A stretch of DNA of 11,303 bases, taken from an uncultured Ectothiorhodospiraceae bacterium. Its GTDB lineage: Bacteria > Pseudomonadota > Gammaproteobacteria > UBA9214. Of this stretch, positions 9,820-11,303 are shown in pieces. Location: positions 1-11,303 of the forward strand of contig CAMYKJ010000086.1 in NCBI GenBank assembly GCA_947258945.1. Reading direction: 5' to 3'. The position numbers were made by a program, and so were the translations under genes. The number at the start of each line of letters is the position of its first letter. Position 1 is the stretch's first letter. Below the pieces are notes generated by a model that was not told the DNA's origin, ran no database searches, and was given only the letters and a program-made list of their open reading frames with translations.

Positions 9820-10491
9820 ATGTCTGTACCTGTCATTACCATCGACGGTCCCAGCGGTTCCGGCAAGGGCGCCATCAGCCGCACGCTGGCGTCCCGGCTT
9901 GGCTGGCATTATCTCGACAGCGGCAGCCTCTACCGGGTGCTGGCCTATGCCGCACTGCGTGACGGTGTGTCGCTGGACGACGAGGCTGCGCTGGTCGCAC
10001 TGGCCGGACGCCTGTCGACAACCTGCCGGTTGCCGGCAGCGGACAGTCCGGCCGTGCTGCTGGATGGCCGGGATATCAATGCCGACCTGCGCACCGAGGC
10101 CGCCGGCAAGGCGGCCTCGAAGCTGGCCGTCCTGCCGGCGGTGCGCACCGCCTTGCTCGACTGGCAGCGCCACTGCCGGCAGCCGCCCGGGCTGGTCGCC
10201 GATGGCCGCGACATGGGTACGGTGGTTTTCCCGGACGCAGACCTCAAGCTGTTCCTCACCGCGCGCCCCGGGGTCCGCGCGGAAAGGCGATATAAGCAAT
10301 TGAAAGAAATAGGAAAAGAGGCCGATCTCGCGACGCTCAGGCAGGAGGTCGAGGCGCGCGACCGGCGCGACTCAACCCGGCAGACGGCGCCGCTGAAACC
10401 GGCGGCGGATGCCATCTGCCTGGACAACAGTGACGAGGGCGAGGCCCAGACCCTGGCCAGCGTTCTGGAACTGGTCCGGGATAAGCTCTAA
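9820..10491 (+). CDS. cmk: Cytidylate kinase
   Basis: Cmk phosphorylates CMP and dCMP with ATP, recycling nucleotides from RNA turnover and lipid synthesis. The protein has 223 residues, near the E. coli size of 227. The Walker A loop is GPSGSGKG at residues 10-17; the NMP-binding signature YLDSGSLYR follows. Further family marks are DGRDMGTVVFPDADLKLFLTA and the lid/ATP-binding pattern RDRRDSTRQTAPL. ATG 9820 gives the standard MSVPVITIDGPSGSGKG beginning; no good Shine-Dalgarno is seen before it, which leaves its translation signal unclear. Its position just before rpsA is conserved across proteobacteria. It is probably transcribed from upstream, and part of its message may end at the hairpin at 10537-10558. 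Confidence 0.97.
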   Translation: MSVPVITIDGPSGSGKGAISRTLASRLGWHYLDSGSLYRVLAYAALRDGVSLDDEAALVALAGRLSTTCRLPAADSPAVLLDGRDINADLRTEAAGKAASKLAVLPAVRTALLDWQRHCRQPPGLVADGRDMGTVVFPDADLKLFLTARPGVRAERRYKQLKEIGKEADLATLRQEVEARDRRDSTRQTAPLKPAADAICLDNSDEGEAQTLASVLELVRDKL

Positions 10492-10497
10492 ATTCCG

Positions 10498-10525
10498 TTT
10501 ACAATTAATTAGATACACGTATAAT
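10498..10525 (+). promoter_or_regulatory. Strong sigma-70 promoter for rpsA
   Basis: TTTACA (10498-10503, five of six consensus bases) and TATAAT (10520-10525, six of six) are separated by 16 bases and lie in an AT-rich stretch just after cmk. Transcription would begin near 10532, giving a leader of about 110 bases before the rpsA ATG. A dedicated strong promoter fits the high demand for S1. Confidence 0.85.
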
Positions 10526-10536
10526 ATTTCGCTAGC

Positions 10537-10566
10537 CAGGCCGCATGACATCGGCCTGTTCTTTTA
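10537..10566 (+). terminator. Hairpin with imperfect T-tract (cmk terminator or rpsA leader hairpin 1)
   Basis: CAGGCCG (10537-10543) pairs with CGGCCTG (10552-10558) around an 8-base loop, followed by TTCTTTTAATT. On transcripts from cmk it could be a leaky intrinsic terminator. On transcripts from the promoter at 10498-10525 it would be the first structure of the rpsA leader, beginning about 5 bases after the start site. The interrupted T-tract favours partial rather than full termination. Confidence 0.55.
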
Positions 10567-10576
10567 ATTGACCCGT

Positions 10577-10630
10577 CAGTGCCGCCAGGCATTGCGGCTG
10601 AAACACACGGACCGCCAGGCGGTACCAGGA
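10577..10630 (+). promoter_or_regulatory. Candidate rpsA leader hairpins 2 and 3 (autoregulatory region)
   Basis: Hairpin 2 pairs GCCGC (10581-10585) with GCGGC (10594-10598) around CAGGCATT. Hairpin 3 pairs ACCGC (10611-10615) with GCGGT (10619-10623) around CAG. Both contain the same 9-mer CCGCCAGGC (10582-10590 and 10612-10620), and the arms can exchange partners. AGGA at 10627-10630 is the only Shine-Dalgarno-like stretch, 11 bases from the ATG. In E. coli the rpsA leader folds into three hairpins with a degenerate Shine-Dalgarno and is repressed by free S1. The layout here is similar, but the role is inferred. Confidence 0.5.
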
Positions 10631-10641
10631 TAAATATTCCC

Positions 10642-11303
10642 ATGAGCCAAAGTTTTGCTGAAATGTTTGAGGAGAGCCTCGCCCACCAGGAGATGAACCG
10701 GGGCGCAGTGGTTACCGGAACTGTTGTTGATATTCAATCAGATACTGTCATCGTGCATGCAGGGTTGAAATCAGAAGGCGTGATTCCCATCGAGGAATTC
10801 AAAAACGCCTCCGGTGAGATCGAAGTCGAGGTCGGTGATCAGGTCGAAGTGACACTCGAGGCGGTCGAAGACGGTTTCGGCGAAACCAAACTCTCGCGCG
10901 AAAAGGCAAAACGCGACCAGGTATGGCGCCACCTTGAAACGGCCTTTGAAAACGAGGACATCGTCAAGGGCATGATCAGCGGCAAGGTCAAGGGCGGCTT
11001 CACGGTTGATATCGATGATATCCGCGCATTCCTGCCGGGTTCACTGGTCGATGTGCGCCCGGTGCGCGACCCGGTATTCCTCGAGGGCAAGGAACTCGAA
11101 TTCAAGGTCATCAAGCTGGACAAGCGTCGCAACAACGTTGTGGTATCGCGCCGCGCCGTCGTGGAGACAGAGTTCAGCGAGGAGCGCGAGGCGCTGCTGG
11201 CCAATCTGGAAGAGGGCATGACCGCCAAGGGAATCGTCAAGAACCTTACCGACTACGGTGTGTTCGTCGACCTGGGCGGCATCGATGGCCTGTTACACAT
11301 TAC
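10642..11303 (+). CDS. rpsA: 30S ribosomal protein S1 (3'-truncated by window edge)
   Basis: S1 binds mRNA leaders and helps the 30S subunit start translation. The frame is open from ATG 10642 to the window end, 220 codons of an expected total near 560. The N-terminal segment [13 protein letters not shown] contacts the ribosome (protein S2) in E. coli. Then come S1/OB-fold domain 1 (about residues 21-87, [21 protein letters not shown]), domain 2 (about 105-173, [21 protein letters not shown], ending [10 protein letters not shown]) and the start of domain 3 ([20 protein letters not shown]). The open frame and family identity are clear. The gene has its own promoter and leader, listed separately, and is expected to be autoregulated. 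Confidence 0.98.
   Translation, partial: MSQSFAEMFEESLAHQEMNRGAVVTGTVVDIQSDTVIVHAGLKSEGVIPIEEFKNASGEIEVEVGDQVEVTLEAVEDGFGETKLSREKAKRDQVWRHLETAFENEDIVKGMISGKVKGGFTVDIDDIRAFLPGSLVDVRPVRDPVFLEGKELEFKVIKLDKRRNNVVVSRRAVVETEFSEEREALLANLEEGMTAKGIVKNLTDYGVFVDLGGIDGLLHI

Overview
The window is a chromosomal housekeeping block of a GC-rich proteobacterium, most likely a gammaproteobacterium. The order gyrA (3' part) - serC - serA - pheA - hisC - tyrA - aroA - cmk - rpsA (5' part), all on the + strand, is the conserved gyrA-to-rpsA cluster of Pseudomonas-like and other gamma/betaproteobacteria. Here a 3-phosphoglycerate dehydrogenase gene lies between serC and pheA, and tyrA and aroA are separate genes. 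The genus cannot be named from the sequence alone.

Layout: 1-2355 is most of DNA gyrase subunit A. SerC and SerA (2556-5010) carry out two successive steps of serine synthesis; SerC may also serve pyridoxal phosphate synthesis. PheA, HisC, TyrA and AroA (5058-9758) provide the EPSP synthase step of the shikimate pathway and the phenylalanine/tyrosine branches; HisC can also serve histidine synthesis. Cmk (9820-10491) recycles CMP/dCMP, and rpsA (from 10642) encodes ribosomal protein S1 behind its own strong promoter and a structured leader.

Two genes are broken as written. serA lacks about 35 codons in the middle of its NAD-binding domain and changes frame at about 4518-4522. aroA changes frame at about 8614-8615, where two extra bases (CG) fit the family exactly. 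Either could be a real mutation or a sequence/assembly error.

hisC-tyrA-aroA are tightly packed with 4-base overlaps. The other junctions carry short palindromic or interspersed repeats: REP-like CCCTCTCCC hairpins (gyrA-serC and serC-serA), a 23-base perfect palindrome (serA-pheA), a 152-base element with 30-base inverted ends (pheA-hisC) and a GGTGCGC/GCGCACC hairpin (aroA-cmk). I see no new multigene system, phage, CRISPR array, tRNA or rRNA. The points worth a second look are the two broken genes, the repeats and the rpsA leader.
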